From Ligilactobacillus sp. WC1T17 (GTDB taxonomy: Bacteria; Bacillota; Bacilli; Lactobacillales; Lactobacillaceae): a stretch of 64,000 nucleotides of DNA. Numbering within the stretch: the first letter of the stretch is position 1; every line of letters begins with the position of its first letter. Below, piece by piece: positions 30,443 to 39,519 of this stretch. Location: positions 62,001 to 126,000 of the forward strand of contig FOCC01000004.1 of the NCBI GenBank assembly GCA_900110005.1, in the 5' to 3' direction. The position numbers and the translations under genes are program-made. The notes beneath the pieces were generated by a model that made no database searches, had not been told where the DNA came from, and saw only the letters and a program-made list of their open reading frames with translations.

Positions 30443-32544
30443 TCAAAGGCTTAAAAGGCTTTTGCTGGGGCTTTTTTTGGTCTTGCTGGCGTTTTTTTGT
30501 TCAGATTCTTTGACAAAAAATGCCTGAGCATTATTAGCGGCCAGGTTACGGCGGTTAATTCGTTTAAAGGTATCTTGATGCAATACTCTGGTTTTGACAT
30601 TGTCAGCCCACATTTCATCAAAAATAGCCAAAGCTCGCTTCTTAAGGTCTGTTTGCAAAATTGGGAATAATAATTCTACACGCCGGTTTAAGTTGCGCGT
30701 CATCATATCAGCCGAGGATAAATAAATGTCTTGGCTGCCGTTGTTGTAGAAGTAATAGATCCGGCTGTGCTCGAGAAAACGGCCAACGATGGAATGAACT
30801 TCAATGTTTTCAGAGACACCTGGAATTTCGGTTTTCAAACAGCAGATACCGCGGATAATTAGTTGAATTTTAACACCCTTAGCCGAAGCTTCGTAGAGTT
30901 TTTCAATAATTTTAGGATCAGACAAGGAGTTCATCTTCATTTTGATGACGGCAGGCAGATTTTTTTTGGCTGCTTCAATTTCATTATCAATTTTGGCATA
31001 AATAAATTGACGAATATTGTTGGGCGAATTATGCAGTTTGTGGAAGTACGGCGGTCTAGAAAAACCAGACAGCATATTAAAAAGATTAGATGCATCAATG
31101 CCCATATCGCGGTCACATGTCAAAAGACCCATATCGGTATAAAAATGGGCGGTAACATCATTGTAATTGCCGGTTCCTAGGTGAAGGTACCGTCTGATAC
31201 CGTCTTCATCGCGTCTAATGACCAGGGCGATTTTAGAGTGCGTTTTTAAGCCGACAAGGCCATAAATTACGTGGCAACCCATTTGTTCGAGCGTTTGGGC
31301 CCAATGAACATTATTTTCTTCATCAAAACGGGCTTTGACTTCAACTAAGACGGTTACTTGCTTGCCGCTTTGGGCAGCTTGTCCGAGATATTAATGATAG
31401 GCGAATTGCCTGATACGCGGTAAAGGGTCATTTTAATAGCTAACACTTGTGGATCGATGGCTGCTTGGTGGATAAAATTAGTGACAGCATCAAAAGAATC
31501 ATAGGGATGCTGTAATAAAAAGTCTTTTTGCTGGATACTTTGGAAAATATTGTTATCCATTGATAAAGCTGGATCCAAAAAGCCCAAAAAAGGCGGATAG
31601 CGCAAATCATCATGACCTGTAATCAAGTGCGGCCATTTCTTGAGGAAGGCTAAATCAATCGGACCATTAATTTGATAAAGGGCATGTTGGTTTACTGCCA
31701 ATTTTTTGAGGAGACGTTTTTGCAAATCAGCCGACATACTATTTTCGACTTCTAAGCGCACTACCCCGCCATGTTCTCTTGCTTTGAGCTGATTTTGAAC
31801 GGCTTTTAGTAAATCAGAACTGTCTTTTTCAGCCACATCAAGATCCATATCGCGGATAACTCTAAAGCAGGCAGCTTCGTTGACTTGGTAACCGTCAAAA
31901 AGCTGGCTCAGGTAGGCTTTAATGATTTCCTCTAACAAGATAAAATCATTGTCCCCCCCAGGCAGCTTCACTAAACGGGAGAAGTTTTCCGGCAGACGGA
32001 CAATCGCATAGAGGTTGGTATTTTTTTTAGCCAGGGAATCTTGCAGTCTAACAGCTAAATTAAGGGAGTTATTGCTGATAAAAGGAAAAGGCCGGGAAGA
32101 ATCGACTGCCATCGGGGTTAAAAACGGGGATAATTCATTTTCAAAGTAATTTTGGCAAAAATCAATTTGTTCTTCCGATAAAGCTGCAAAATCAAGCAGG
32201 CGGATTTCTTCTTTATTTAATAAGGGCAAAAGCGAGCGGTTATAAGTCGAATAACGTTTGGCGACCATATCGTGCTCTTGTTTATTGATATCTTCCAATT
32301 GAGCTTTAGGTGTCATCCCAGAAGCATCAGTACTGGTGATTTTAACGGCTACCATTTTACTTAGTGAAGCTACTCTGACCATGAAAAATTCGTCCACATT
32401 ACTTTGAGTGATGCCTAAAAAATTAACGCGTTCTAGCAAGGGATTATTGGCATCACGGGCTTCTTCCAAGACCCGACCGTTAAAGTCAATCCAGCTTAAT
32501 TCGCGATTTTTAAAATAAGTGTCTTTATCATATTTTTTAACCAT
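30443..32544 (-). pseudogene. ppk: Polyphosphate kinase, split by a one-base frameshift
   Basis: Two overlapping frames make one PPK1. The N-terminal part (MVKKYDKDTYFKNRELSW onward) is normal through MTLYRVSGNSPIIN (about 385 residues), then runs out of frame to a stop at 31354. The other frame continues exactly where expected with YLGQAAQSGKQVTVLVEVKA and carries the catalytic His of GLKTHSKIALV and the late EHSRIYYF/SSADMMTRNLNRR motifs. Joining them gives about 700 residues, normal for PPK1. The lesion is near 31382-31388, where AATAT replaces an expected AATTAT. No slippery heptamer is seen. Confidence 0.9.
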
Positions 32545-34061
32545 TATTTATCAGCCTTTCTTTGTTTCAAAATAACTTTAATTCCGAAGACTTCTTCAAA
32601 AAGGGCAGCTTTTTGCTGAAAAGCCCATTTTTCTAAAGCCAGGTTATGTGAGGATAAAGCTGTAATCAATAAGTAATTTGATTTTAAAGAAACCGAGATT
32701 TTTTTAATTTTTTGTTTGCGGGAATCATCTAAGGCATCGGCCAGCCTCAGCATAGCTGATAATTTAGCGACTATCAGCTGGTAAGTGTAAGGAAGCTGCG
32801 ATTCTTGGATAAAGTCTTCCGGTGTTTCACTTGAATGATAGCGGGAAATGGCAGCGATGATGGAATTTTCTTCATCTGATAAGCCGATAAGCGGGTTAGC
32901 TTTTAAAATATAAGCGGAATGGCGGTAGTGGCCATGGGCGTTAATAAAAGCGCCGATATCATCGACAGTTGCAGCAATTTGCAAAAGCAGGCGACAACGG
33001 TCGTCTAAGCGGTGCAGCTTTTTGAGCTGATCAAAGAGGTGCAGGGCAAAAGTGACGGTCGTATGGCGATGATTGGCGTCCGTGACATAGCGGTTGGCCA
33101 TATTTTCAGCTGACGTTAAAATCACACTATTTAATTTTTGGGTCTCATTTTTAGCTAGATAGCTATGAAAAGTACTTAAGCCTTCGATAACATCGGCTGT
33201 GGTAACCGTTAAATGTTTGGCTTTAGAAAATTTAAGCAGTTTTTGGATCATCAAAATATCTGGTACCACGCGTTTAACTAAACGAGTATCAATGTTTAAG
33301 TGTTGGCTGATAAATTGATCAGGAGCATTCAAATAATCGGCACTAAAAGCATTAAAACCGGCTGTATCCAAATTTTCAAAAGTATCAGAGCCTTTATTTT
33401 GCAACAAGTTATTGAATAAAAAAGGATCTTGTAGTAAAATATTGACTTCATCTTTATTTTGATTAAATTCAGGGCGCAAGTATTCAAACTTACTATTGAT
33501 ATAATCTTTAACCACTTCATTAGGATTAGCGGCCATGTTACGCAAATCACTGGTGATTTCGTCTAATTCTTGGTATCCTAAGCTGATATTCTAAGCTGTT
33601 TGAAAATCATTTTTTTTGAATTTGGATAAGGTGACGGTAGCCGCGCCGATATTCATCAGGTAAGTCGTTTTGTTAGGTAATTTTTTGAAACCCGGATTTG
33701 ACATGACGGCAATGGTTTTATAGTAATTAAGCTGGCTGGTATTGAGCCAAGTCGTCTTAAGCTTGGTTCTGACATATATTTGGTCGCTTAAATAATGCGC
33801 TATATGGGCTGGTATCAGCTGTTGATTGGCATAAAAATGGTAGTCGTCAACCCCATATGCTTTGAGTAAGGCTAAAAATCCCTTCAAGGAAGTTGTTATT
33901 TTGGCAAGTTCGTGTTCATAAACGAGATTTTGCTGGTTATTATGTACCAGCAAAGCAGAGCTGGCTTCTTCTAGTACTGTATTATCGTCTAAATCAATAA
34001 TTTTTAAATTAATTTGTAAAGGCGACATATAGATAATGCCGCAGAGTTTGTTAGCAGTCAT
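32544..34061 (-). pseudogene. ppx: Long-form exopolyphosphatase with an in-frame amber codon
   Basis: The frame from ATG 34061 (ribosome binding site GGGGGG) is interrupted by TAG at 33591-33593, then continues in the same frame to 32544. Before the stop lies the GppA/Ppx N-terminal fold (MNIGAATVTLSKF); after it NISLGYQELDEITSDLR and an HD-type helical domain (TTVTFALHLFDQLKKL, AATVDDIGAFINAHGH, LADALDD). Reading TAG as one residue gives about 505 residues, the normal size of the long Ppx class. CAG (Gln) to TAG is the likely change. The 3' end overlaps the ppk start. Confidence 0.88.
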
Positions 34062-34310
34062 ATTAATCCCCCCTATAAATTATTAATATAAATCTACACT
34101 ACTAGGATAACAAAAAAAGATGCACAGGTTATAAACTTTGATGAATTTATTGATAAAATTGTGAATAAATAAAGCGCTATAAGCCTTTATTTAAGGCACT
34201 ATCAGCTAAATAAAAAAATGTGCAAATTTTTAGTGATTTAATTTATAACTTATTGTATAATAAATACAACCGTATAAGAAAATTTTATCTATAGAGGATG
34301 ATATTAGATT
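34062..34310. promoter_or_regulatory. Divergent AT-rich promoter region between ppx2 and ddl
   Basis: For ddl a TATAAT lies at 34256-34261 with only a weak -35 (GTGATT) 17 bases upstream. For ppx2, TATATT near 34084-34089 (minus strand) is possible. A small hairpin GCCTT/AAGGC at about 34183-34197 has no T run. Nothing else is seen. Confidence 0.55.
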
Positions 34311-35456
34311 ATGTCAGAAAAATTACACATTGCATTATTATTTGGGGGCAATTCATCAGAACACGACGTTTCCAAGCGTTCTGCCCACACGGTTTACGAT
34401 GCATTAGATAAAGATAAATATGAAGTTTCTGTTTTCATGTTTACTAAGCAAGGCTTTTTACTTGGTAATGAAGCTTCAATGAAGATTTTCAATGGTGAAC
34501 CAGAAGATAGCGTAGTTGCTCAAGCAACTAAAGATGTTGATTTCTCCAATCCATTGGCTAACATTCAAAGTTTATCAGAAGTTAAAGATATTGATTTGTT
34601 CATCCCTGTTATTCACGGCAATATGGGTGAAGATGGTACTGTCCAAAGTTTGTTCCGCTTGCTCAATAAGCCTTACATTGGTAGCGGTATTACATCATCT
34701 GCGATTTCCTTTGATAAAGATTTGACTAAACAATTATTGACTTACCATGGTATCCGTAATACCAAGTATGTTGTGGTTACACCGGAAAATCAAGCAGAAT
34801 TCACTTATGAAAAGTGTGCGGCTCAATTGGGTGAAACGTTATTTATCAAGCCAGCACGCCAAGGTTCTTCTGTTGGGATTCACAAGGTTTCAAATAAAGA
34901 AGAATTCGATAAAGCTATTCAAGACGGTTTCCATTACGATTACAAGGTGTTGGTTGAAGAAACGATTGCCAACCCACGTGAAGTTGAATGTTCTGTTTTA
35001 GGCAACCGTGATATCAAAGCTTCTAAGCTTGGTGCTATTCAAGTTCCTAAGGAAGATGCTTTCTACGATTACAACAATAAATTTGTTGATGCTTCTGGTG
35101 TGGTCTTTGAAATCCCAGTTGAATTGCCTGAAAAATTAACCAAGGAAATTCAACAAATGTCCCTTGATGCTTTCCGTGTCTTAGATAACCGCGGCTTGGC
35201 TCGCATGGACTTCTTAGTTGACGAAAATGATGTGCCATACTTTGGTGAAGTTAATACTTTGCCAGGCTTCACTAATATCTCACTTTACCCACAATTATGG
35301 GCTGTATCGGGTATTAAATATAAAGACTTGCTTAACCGCTTAATTCAACTTGCCTTTGATGAATTTGAAGCAAATGGCAAACTCCACTATGATTTTGTCG
35401 AATTAGGTTCAGAACATTTAGGTGAAGGCTTGTTGACAGCCGACGATAAAAAATAA
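34311..35456 (+). CDS. ddl: D-alanine--D-alanine (D-lactate type) ligase
   Basis: ATP-grasp ligase making the terminal dipeptide or depsipeptide of the peptidoglycan stem. 381 residues: LLFGGNSSEHDVSKRSA, IPVIHGNMGEDGTVQ, FIKPARQGSSVGI, RMDFLVDEN and GEVNTLPGFT. In the omega loop the motif is FYDYNNKF, giving Phe258 where D-Ala-D-Ala enzymes have Tyr (Tyr216 of E. coli DdlB; Phe261 of the Leuconostoc enzyme). That residue predicts D-Ala-D-Lac synthesis and intrinsic vancomycin resistance. Monocistronic; start behind AGAGGATGATATTAG. Confidence 0.95.
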   Translation: MSEKLHIALLFGGNSSEHDVSKRSAHTVYDALDKDKYEVSVFMFTKQGFLLGNEASMKIFNGEPEDSVVAQATKDVDFSNPLANIQSLSEVKDIDLFIPVIHGNMGEDGTVQSLFRLLNKPYIGSGITSSAISFDKDLTKQLLTYHGIRNTKYVVVTPENQAEFTYEKCAAQLGETLFIKPARQGSSVGIHKVSNKEEFDKAIQDGFHYDYKVLVEETIANPREVECSVLGNRDIKASKLGAIQVPKEDAFYDYNNKFVDASGVVFEIPVELPEKLTKEIQQMSLDAFRVLDNRGLARMDFLVDENDVPYFGEVNTLPGFTNISLYPQLWAVSGIKYKDLLNRLIQLAFDEFEANGKLHYDFVELGSEHLGEGLLTADDKK

Positions 35457-35461
35457 ATAAT

Positions 35462-35492
35462 AAAAAGGAACTGGTTATCAGTTCCTTTTTTT
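35462..35492 (+). terminator. Terminator after ddl
   Basis: AAAAAGGAACTG and CAGTTCCTTTTT pair around GTTAT, followed by more T. Confidence 0.93.
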
Positions 35493-35520
35493 GTTTATAA
35501 ATTAAGATGGGGTGAAAATA

Positions 35521-36927
35521 TTGGCGCAATTAACGAAAATGGTGGATTTAAAAATTTTAGCCGTTTTATTTTTAGGTGCGGATATCATAACGATGACTAG
35601 CCAAGGCGCGTTGTTTGCTTTGTTAGCAGTGGTAATTACCTTTGACGGCATTATTTTGCAGCTAAATCATCAGCTTAATGCCAAAGGCTGGCTGCGCTTG
35701 TTTTTTTTGAGCCCTTTAAGGATCATTTTTTTAGGACCGTTATTTTTGCATGCCATGTTTCAACTTTCTTTAAGCAGTCAAAAGCAAAATGTTTTATTCC
35801 TTTACCGGCATCAAATAGCCTTGGGTATCTTTAGCAGCTGGCTTTTGTGGAGCTTAGCAGCTGCAATTTTTTTAAAGCGTCAAAAAAAGTTAAGACCTTT
35901 TTTAAGAGCGCTGTTCATTAGTTTAATAGGCGGCTTCCTGCTTATTTTAGCCGAAAGTTCCGTTTTAATGCTAGTGGCTAGTAAGATTTTAGCTGCTTTA
36001 TTTTTAGCGCTTGTTTGGCTTTATCTTTTAGGGGCTAATGGCTGGCTAATTTTTAGCCTAGTTTCACCGCCCAAAAATGCGGCGGTGGTAAAGTCCATTC
36101 CCAAACCCTGGCTTTTGCTGTGCTTAAGTCTGGCATTGGGGGTGCGGACAGGCTTTTTTTATCAGCAATTGCAGGACGGACAACCGCATAAGATGCTGGT
36201 GATTGCCCACCGCGGGGTAAACAGTGCCCATGATTTTCCAAATCATACGACTAGTTTAACCACCACGGCGGCAAAATTGCATCCAAGTTATAGCGAATTA
36301 GATATTCGTCAAACTAAAGATCAGCATTTTGTGGTGAGCCATGATGATTTTTTCAAGTTAAAAGGGCAGGATGTGTCTTTAGAAAAAGCTGCCTTAAGCC
36401 AGGTGATTCATCCGCGCAGAAAACTTAGTTTAGAAACTTATCGCATTTATTTAGCTAAGGCCTTGCAAATTAAACAGCCTTTGCTGACTGAATTTAAGAC
36501 CAATGGCAATAGTCAAGCGATGGTTGACAGCTTTTTTAAGCAATTTGGTAGCCAGGTTCAAAAAAACCGCGGGATGGTGCATTCCATTGATTATACAGCG
36601 GTACGGCAGACTAAAAAAAGCGCTCCACACCTTAAAGTTGGTTGGGTTATGCCATTTACGGTATTTTATCCGCCTAAATGTAGGGCCGATTTTTATTCAG
36701 CTAACATAACTTTATTAAATCGAACCTTTATTAAAAAAGCCCATCAAGAGCACAAAGAAGTTTATGCTTGGACCGTCAATAGCCGCTTTCAGACTGTTTA
36801 TGCCTACCTTTTAGGCTGTGACGGGCTGATTACTGATCATGGCAGTCAGGTGAAAAAATGGCTTAAACTCACGCCAAAAGAGCAGCTGTTAGGGAAGTTT
36901 TATCTAAATTTATGGCTGCTGCACTAA
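35521..36927 (+). CDS. Membrane-anchored glycerophosphodiester phosphodiesterase
   Basis: 468 residues from TTG 35521, 6 bases after GGGGTG (GTG 35512 and ATG 35539 are alternatives). About six membrane helices fill residues 1-215, then an extracytoplasmic GDPD TIM barrel: VIAHRGVNSAHDFPN, SELDIRQTKDQHFVVSHDD and AWTVNSRFQTVYAYL with GLITDHG near the end. The usual PENT motif reads PNHT, so one metal-ligand Glu is replaced, as also occurs in other membrane-anchored Gram-positive members as far as I recall. Likely acts on phospholipid or lipoteichoic-acid glycerophosphate; substrate unproven. Confidence 0.85.
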   Translation: MAQLTKMVDLKILAVLFLGADIITMTSQGALFALLAVVITFDGIILQLNHQLNAKGWLRLFFLSPLRIIFLGPLFLHAMFQLSLSSQKQNVLFLYRHQIALGIFSSWLLWSLAAAIFLKRQKKLRPFLRALFISLIGGFLLILAESSVLMLVASKILAALFLALVWLYLLGANGWLIFSLVSPPKNAAVVKSIPKPWLLLCLSLALGVRTGFFYQQLQDGQPHKMLVIAHRGVNSAHDFPNHTTSLTTTAAKLHPSYSELDIRQTKDQHFVVSHDDFFKLKGQDVSLEKAALSQVIHPRRKLSLETYRIYLAKALQIKQPLLTEFKTNGNSQAMVDSFFKQFGSQVQKNRGMVHSIDYTAVRQTKKSAPHLKVGWVMPFTVFYPPKCRADFYSANITLLNRTFIKKAHQEHKEVYAWTVNSRFQTVYAYLLGCDGLITDHGSQVKKWLKLTPKEQLLGKFYLNLWLLH

Positions 36928-36960
36928 AAAAGGCCGGGAATTTTAATCCCAGCCTTTTTA
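36928..36960. terminator. Bidirectional terminator between the phosphodiesterase gene and uspA
   Basis: AAAAAGGC-GGGA pairs with TCCC-GCCTTTTT (one bulged base per side) around ATTTTAA; the flanking genes converge. Confidence 0.85.
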
Positions 36961-36962
36961 AT

Positions 36963-37436
36963 TTATTTTTTCTTAGTGTCAATTTTGTTTTCAAGGTTAG
37001 TTCTAACCACTAAGACATCACACGGAGCAACCCGGGTGACATATTCGGTTACTGAACCGATTAACAATCTTTCAACGGCATTCAAACCGGTAGCACCGAT
37101 AACAATTAAATCAGTGTCTTCATCTTTAGGAATATCACGGGCAATTACAGCCTTAGGAGCACCATATTCAACCGTAGCAGTAATATTTTCTACGCCGGCT
37201 GCTTTAGCATCGGCAATATATCCATCCATGGTTTGTTGTGCTGTTTCAGTAACTTGATCGACCATGGCCGTATCAAAACTGGAAATATTTTGGAAAGCAC
37301 GTGTATCAACAACATGAACCAAGTGAATTTTGGCAGCGTCATTACGTTTAGCTATGGCCACAGCTTTTTTGAAAGCTAATTCAGCTTCACGAGAACCATC
37401 AACAGGAACGAGAATGTTTTTATAATTTTGTAACAT
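36963..37436 (-). CDS. Universal stress protein (UspA family)
   Basis: 157 residues from ATG 37436, 8 bases after AAAGGG (a GTG at 37445 is in the Shine-Dalgarno). N-terminal YKNILVPVDGSREAELAFKK and the ATP-binding pattern GATGLNAVERLLIGSVTEYV (G2xG9xGS type) are both intact, so the protein should bind ATP. Cytosolic stress protein of unknown exact function. A cre-like hairpin lies about 55 bases upstream. Confidence 0.92.
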   Translation of the reverse strand: MLQNYKNILVPVDGSREAELAFKKAVAIAKRNDAAKIHLVHVVDTRAFQNISSFDTAMVDQVTETAQQTMDGYIADAKAAGVENITATVEYGAPKAVIARDIPKDEDTDLIVIGATGLNAVERLLIGSVTEYVTRVAPCDVLVVRTNLENKIDTKKK

Positions 37437-37488
37437 CTGAATCACCCTTTCTTTACTTTCATATTAATTTTACTTTATTTAAGCCAAA

Positions 37489-37516
37489 AAATAAAGTGAA
37501 AACGCTCACTTTATTT
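37489..37516 (-). terminator. Terminator of the 97-residue membrane protein gene, with embedded cre-like core
   Basis: AATAAAGTGA and TCACTTTATT pair perfectly around six bases, with a T run on the minus strand. The plus-strand 14-mer at 37497-37510 matches the catabolite-response consensus TGWAANCGNTNWCA at all but the last position. Confidence 0.75.
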
Positions 37517-37524
37517 GAAAAAAG

Positions 37525-37818
37525 TTAATTTCCCATGGAATAGGCCAGCATAACTAAAGATAAGCTCGAGGCAAAGACGGCATCTAAAATGAGCATGACG
37601 ATTTTAAATAGCAGTAAATTTGTAAAAGCTGAAATAATGCTCAAACAGCCGCAAAAAAGCAAAATAAGGCCTAAAACCTGCATAATTTTAGCCAGCGAGG
37701 GATCTTTTTCAGGGTGGAAAATAATAACTTGCCGGTTGCGGTGGCTAAAGACATAAAAACCTAAAAAGGCCACAATTAAGCCTAGGACAACTAATAAAAC
37801 AGTCGCAGCTTGCTGCAT
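37525..37818 (-). CDS. Small membrane protein of unknown function
   Basis: 97 residues from ATG 37818, with AAAGGA 8 bases upstream; the longer frame to 37944 runs through the 6S RNA and is rejected. Three hydrophobic helices (AATVLLVVLGLIVAFLGFYV, a middle VLGLILLFCGCLSII segment and VMLILDAVFASSLSLVML) with a charged loop HPEKDPSLAK between the first two. I do not recognise the family. It lies directly after the 6S RNA terminator and ends in its own terminator. Confidence 0.75.
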   Translation of the reverse strand: MQQAATVLLVVLGLIVAFLGFYVFSHRNRQVIIFHPEKDPSLAKIMQVLGLILLFCGCLSIISAFTNLLLFKIVMLILDAVFASSLSLVMLAYSMGN

Positions 37819-37842
37819 AGAATCAATCCTTTGTCTAAAAAT

Positions 37843-38060
37843 AAAAAAGCGGCCAAGAAAAACTCGGTCGCTTGAAAATCCGCAGTGCCGTAACAACTCC
37901 TGTAGTTGAACCCGCGTGTATGCAGGAAAATGCACCCCTACCAAGACTTGTGGTTACCACGTGAAATGGTCTGCCAGCTATCTTGAGATCCGGATGACAA
38001 ACATGTTAGTTGTTCGGTCAACCTTACATTATGGAGCTTTGCGCACACCTCAGAAATTCC
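37843..38060 (-). ncRNA. ssrS: 6S RNA
   Basis: About 218 bases on the minus strand between a good promoter (38067-38095) and a terminator stem AGCG-CCGAG/CTTGG-CGCT followed by T (37845-37872). There is no supported ORF, the sequence is long-range self-complementary (5' GGTGGAATTTCTGAGG region against the 3' arm) and it lies just downstream of rarA, the conserved place of 6S RNA in lactobacilli and bacilli. It mimics an open promoter and binds RNA polymerase in stationary phase. Ends are estimates to within a few bases. Confidence 0.8.
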
Positions 38061-38066
38061 ACCATT

Positions 38067-38095
38067 ATCTTAGCATAGCTAATCGATAATTTCAA
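38067..38095 (-). promoter_or_regulatory. Promoter of 6S RNA
   Basis: On the minus strand TTGAAA, 17 bases, TAAGAT preceded by TGC (extended -10). It lies immediately after the rarA stop codon. Confidence 0.8.
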
Positions 38096-38099
38096 ATTT

Positions 38100-39395
38100 T
38101 TAGTTTGGCTTTTTTAAATCCTGCGAAGTAAAGCGTGCTTTTTGCAAGGCTGAATATTGCTGTTTTAAGGCTTGTTCAAAGGAACCGTTTTCTTTTGGAT
38201 GGTAGTAATTTTTATTAAGCAGCCCATCAGGCAAGTATTGCTGTTTTACCCAATCATGTGGAAAATCATGTGGGTATTGGTAGTTAACACCGTGGCCTAA
38301 AGCGCTAGCCCCTTTAAAGTGGGCGTCTTTTAAATGGTCCGGAACAGCACCCGCCAGTCCCTTTTTAATATCAGCTAAAGCATTGTCAATTGCCAAGACA
38401 CCGGAATTAGATTTAGGCGATAAGCATAATTCAATCACGGCATCTGCTAAGGGAATCCTAGCTTCGGGTAAGCCTAATTTTTCAGCTGCGGTGACGGCAG
38501 CCACGGTTCGCTGGCAGGCGGGAGGGTTAGCTAAGCCGATATCTTCGTAAGCAATAACTAAAAGTCTCCGCATTACACTGATTAAATCGCCGCTTTCTAA
38601 GAGGCGCGCCATGTAATGCAAGGCAGCATTGACATCCGAGCCGCGAATAGATTTTTGAAAAGCGGAAATGACATCATAATGGGCGTCACCGTCTTTATCT
38701 TGAGTTAAAGTCTTTTTTTGCAGACATTCTTCGATTATGGGCAGGGTTAGATGAATGGTTCCAAAGTCATCTGGCGGAGTCGATAAAGCAGCCAATTCCA
38801 AGCCGTTTAAAGCACTTCTTAAATCACCGTTGGTAGCATGGCAAAGATGCTCTAAAGCGTCAGGGTCAAGCTTTAAATTTTTTTTACCTAACCCGCGGTC
38901 GGAATCTTTAATAGCACGGTTCAGGGCAATCTTTAAATCAGCCGGTGTCAGGGGTTTTACTTCGAAAATTTGAGTTCGGCTGCGGATGGCAGGATTGATT
39001 GAAATATAAGGATTTTCGGTGGTAGCGCCGATTAAAATAATTTTGCCCGATTCGAGTAGGGGTAACAAAAAATCTTGTTTAGGTTTGGTTAGGCGGTGGA
39101 TTTCATCTAGCATTAAAATAACAGTTCCACTCATTTTGGCTTCTGTGGCCACATCTTCTAAAGCTTTTTTAGAATCAGTAGCGGCATTGATAATACGAAA
39201 AGCGTACTTAGTTGAGCCGGCAATTGCACTGGCGATACTGGTCTTGCCGGTTCCCGGAGGTCCATATAAAATCATTGATGATAAAAGTTTGGCGTCAACC
39301 ATGCGATGAATAATTTTACCTTTGGCGACCAAGTGCTGCTGGCCGACAACTTCATCCAAATTTTGGGGACGCATTCTGAATGCGAGTGGTTTCAA
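38100..39395 (-). CDS. rarA: Replication-associated recombination protein A (MgsA/WRNIP1 family AAA ATPase)
   Basis: 431 residues starting at TTG 39395 behind AAAGGAGG with 8 bases spacing. Begins MKPLAFRMRPQNLDEVVGQ; Walker A YGPPGTGKTS, Walker B LMLDEIHRL, sensor 1 GATTENP and arginine finger AIRSRTQIF; the C-terminal AAA-assoc part contains GLANPPACQRTVAAV and GHGVNYQYPHDFP. Acts at stalled forks with DNA polymerase and SSB. Followed directly by 6S RNA. Confidence 0.95.
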   Translation of the reverse strand: MKPLAFRMRPQNLDEVVGQQHLVAKGKIIHRMVDAKLLSSMILYGPPGTGKTSIASAIAGSTKYAFRIINAATDSKKALEDVATEAKMSGTVILMLDEIHRLTKPKQDFLLPLLESGKIILIGATTENPYISINPAIRSRTQIFEVKPLTPADLKIALNRAIKDSDRGLGKKNLKLDPDALEHLCHATNGDLRSALNGLELAALSTPPDDFGTIHLTLPIIEECLQKKTLTQDKDGDAHYDVISAFQKSIRGSDVNAALHYMARLLESGDLISVMRRLLVIAYEDIGLANPPACQRTVAAVTAAEKLGLPEARIPLADAVIELCLSPKSNSGVLAIDNALADIKKGLAGAVPDHLKDAHFKGASALGHGVNYQYPHDFPHDWVKQQYLPDGLLNKNYYHPKENGSFEQALKQQYSALQKARFTSQDLKKPN

Positions 39396-39478
39396 TTTTT
39401 TTGCCTCCTTTGCTGTTATTTTACAGCTTTTTTGGTTGAAACTAAAGTGATTAGATTAATGTTTAATGGGCTGACTTT

Positions 39479-39487
39479 TGGTATAAT
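39479..39487 (+). promoter_or_regulatory. Extended -10 promoter of the GshF-like gene
   Basis: TGGTATAAT, an extended -10, with no clear -35. It lies about 30 bases ahead of the GTG start. Confidence 0.6.
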
Positions 39488-39519
39488 AATGGTGATAATT
39501 TGTACAAAGGGTGATAAAC

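Noticed and set aside
31354-31400. Programmed ribosomal frameshift in ppk
   Set aside because: No A/T slippery heptamer or downstream pseudoknot is evident at the junction, and PPK1 is not known to use recoding.
34142-34200. Terminator between ppx2 and ddl
   Set aside because: The GCCTT/AAGGC hairpin is short and not followed by a T run on either strand.
37819-37944. N-terminal extension of the 97-residue membrane protein to 139 residues
   Set aside because: The extension is encoded in the 3' part and terminator of 6S RNA and ends the usable Shine-Dalgarno advantage of ATG 37818.
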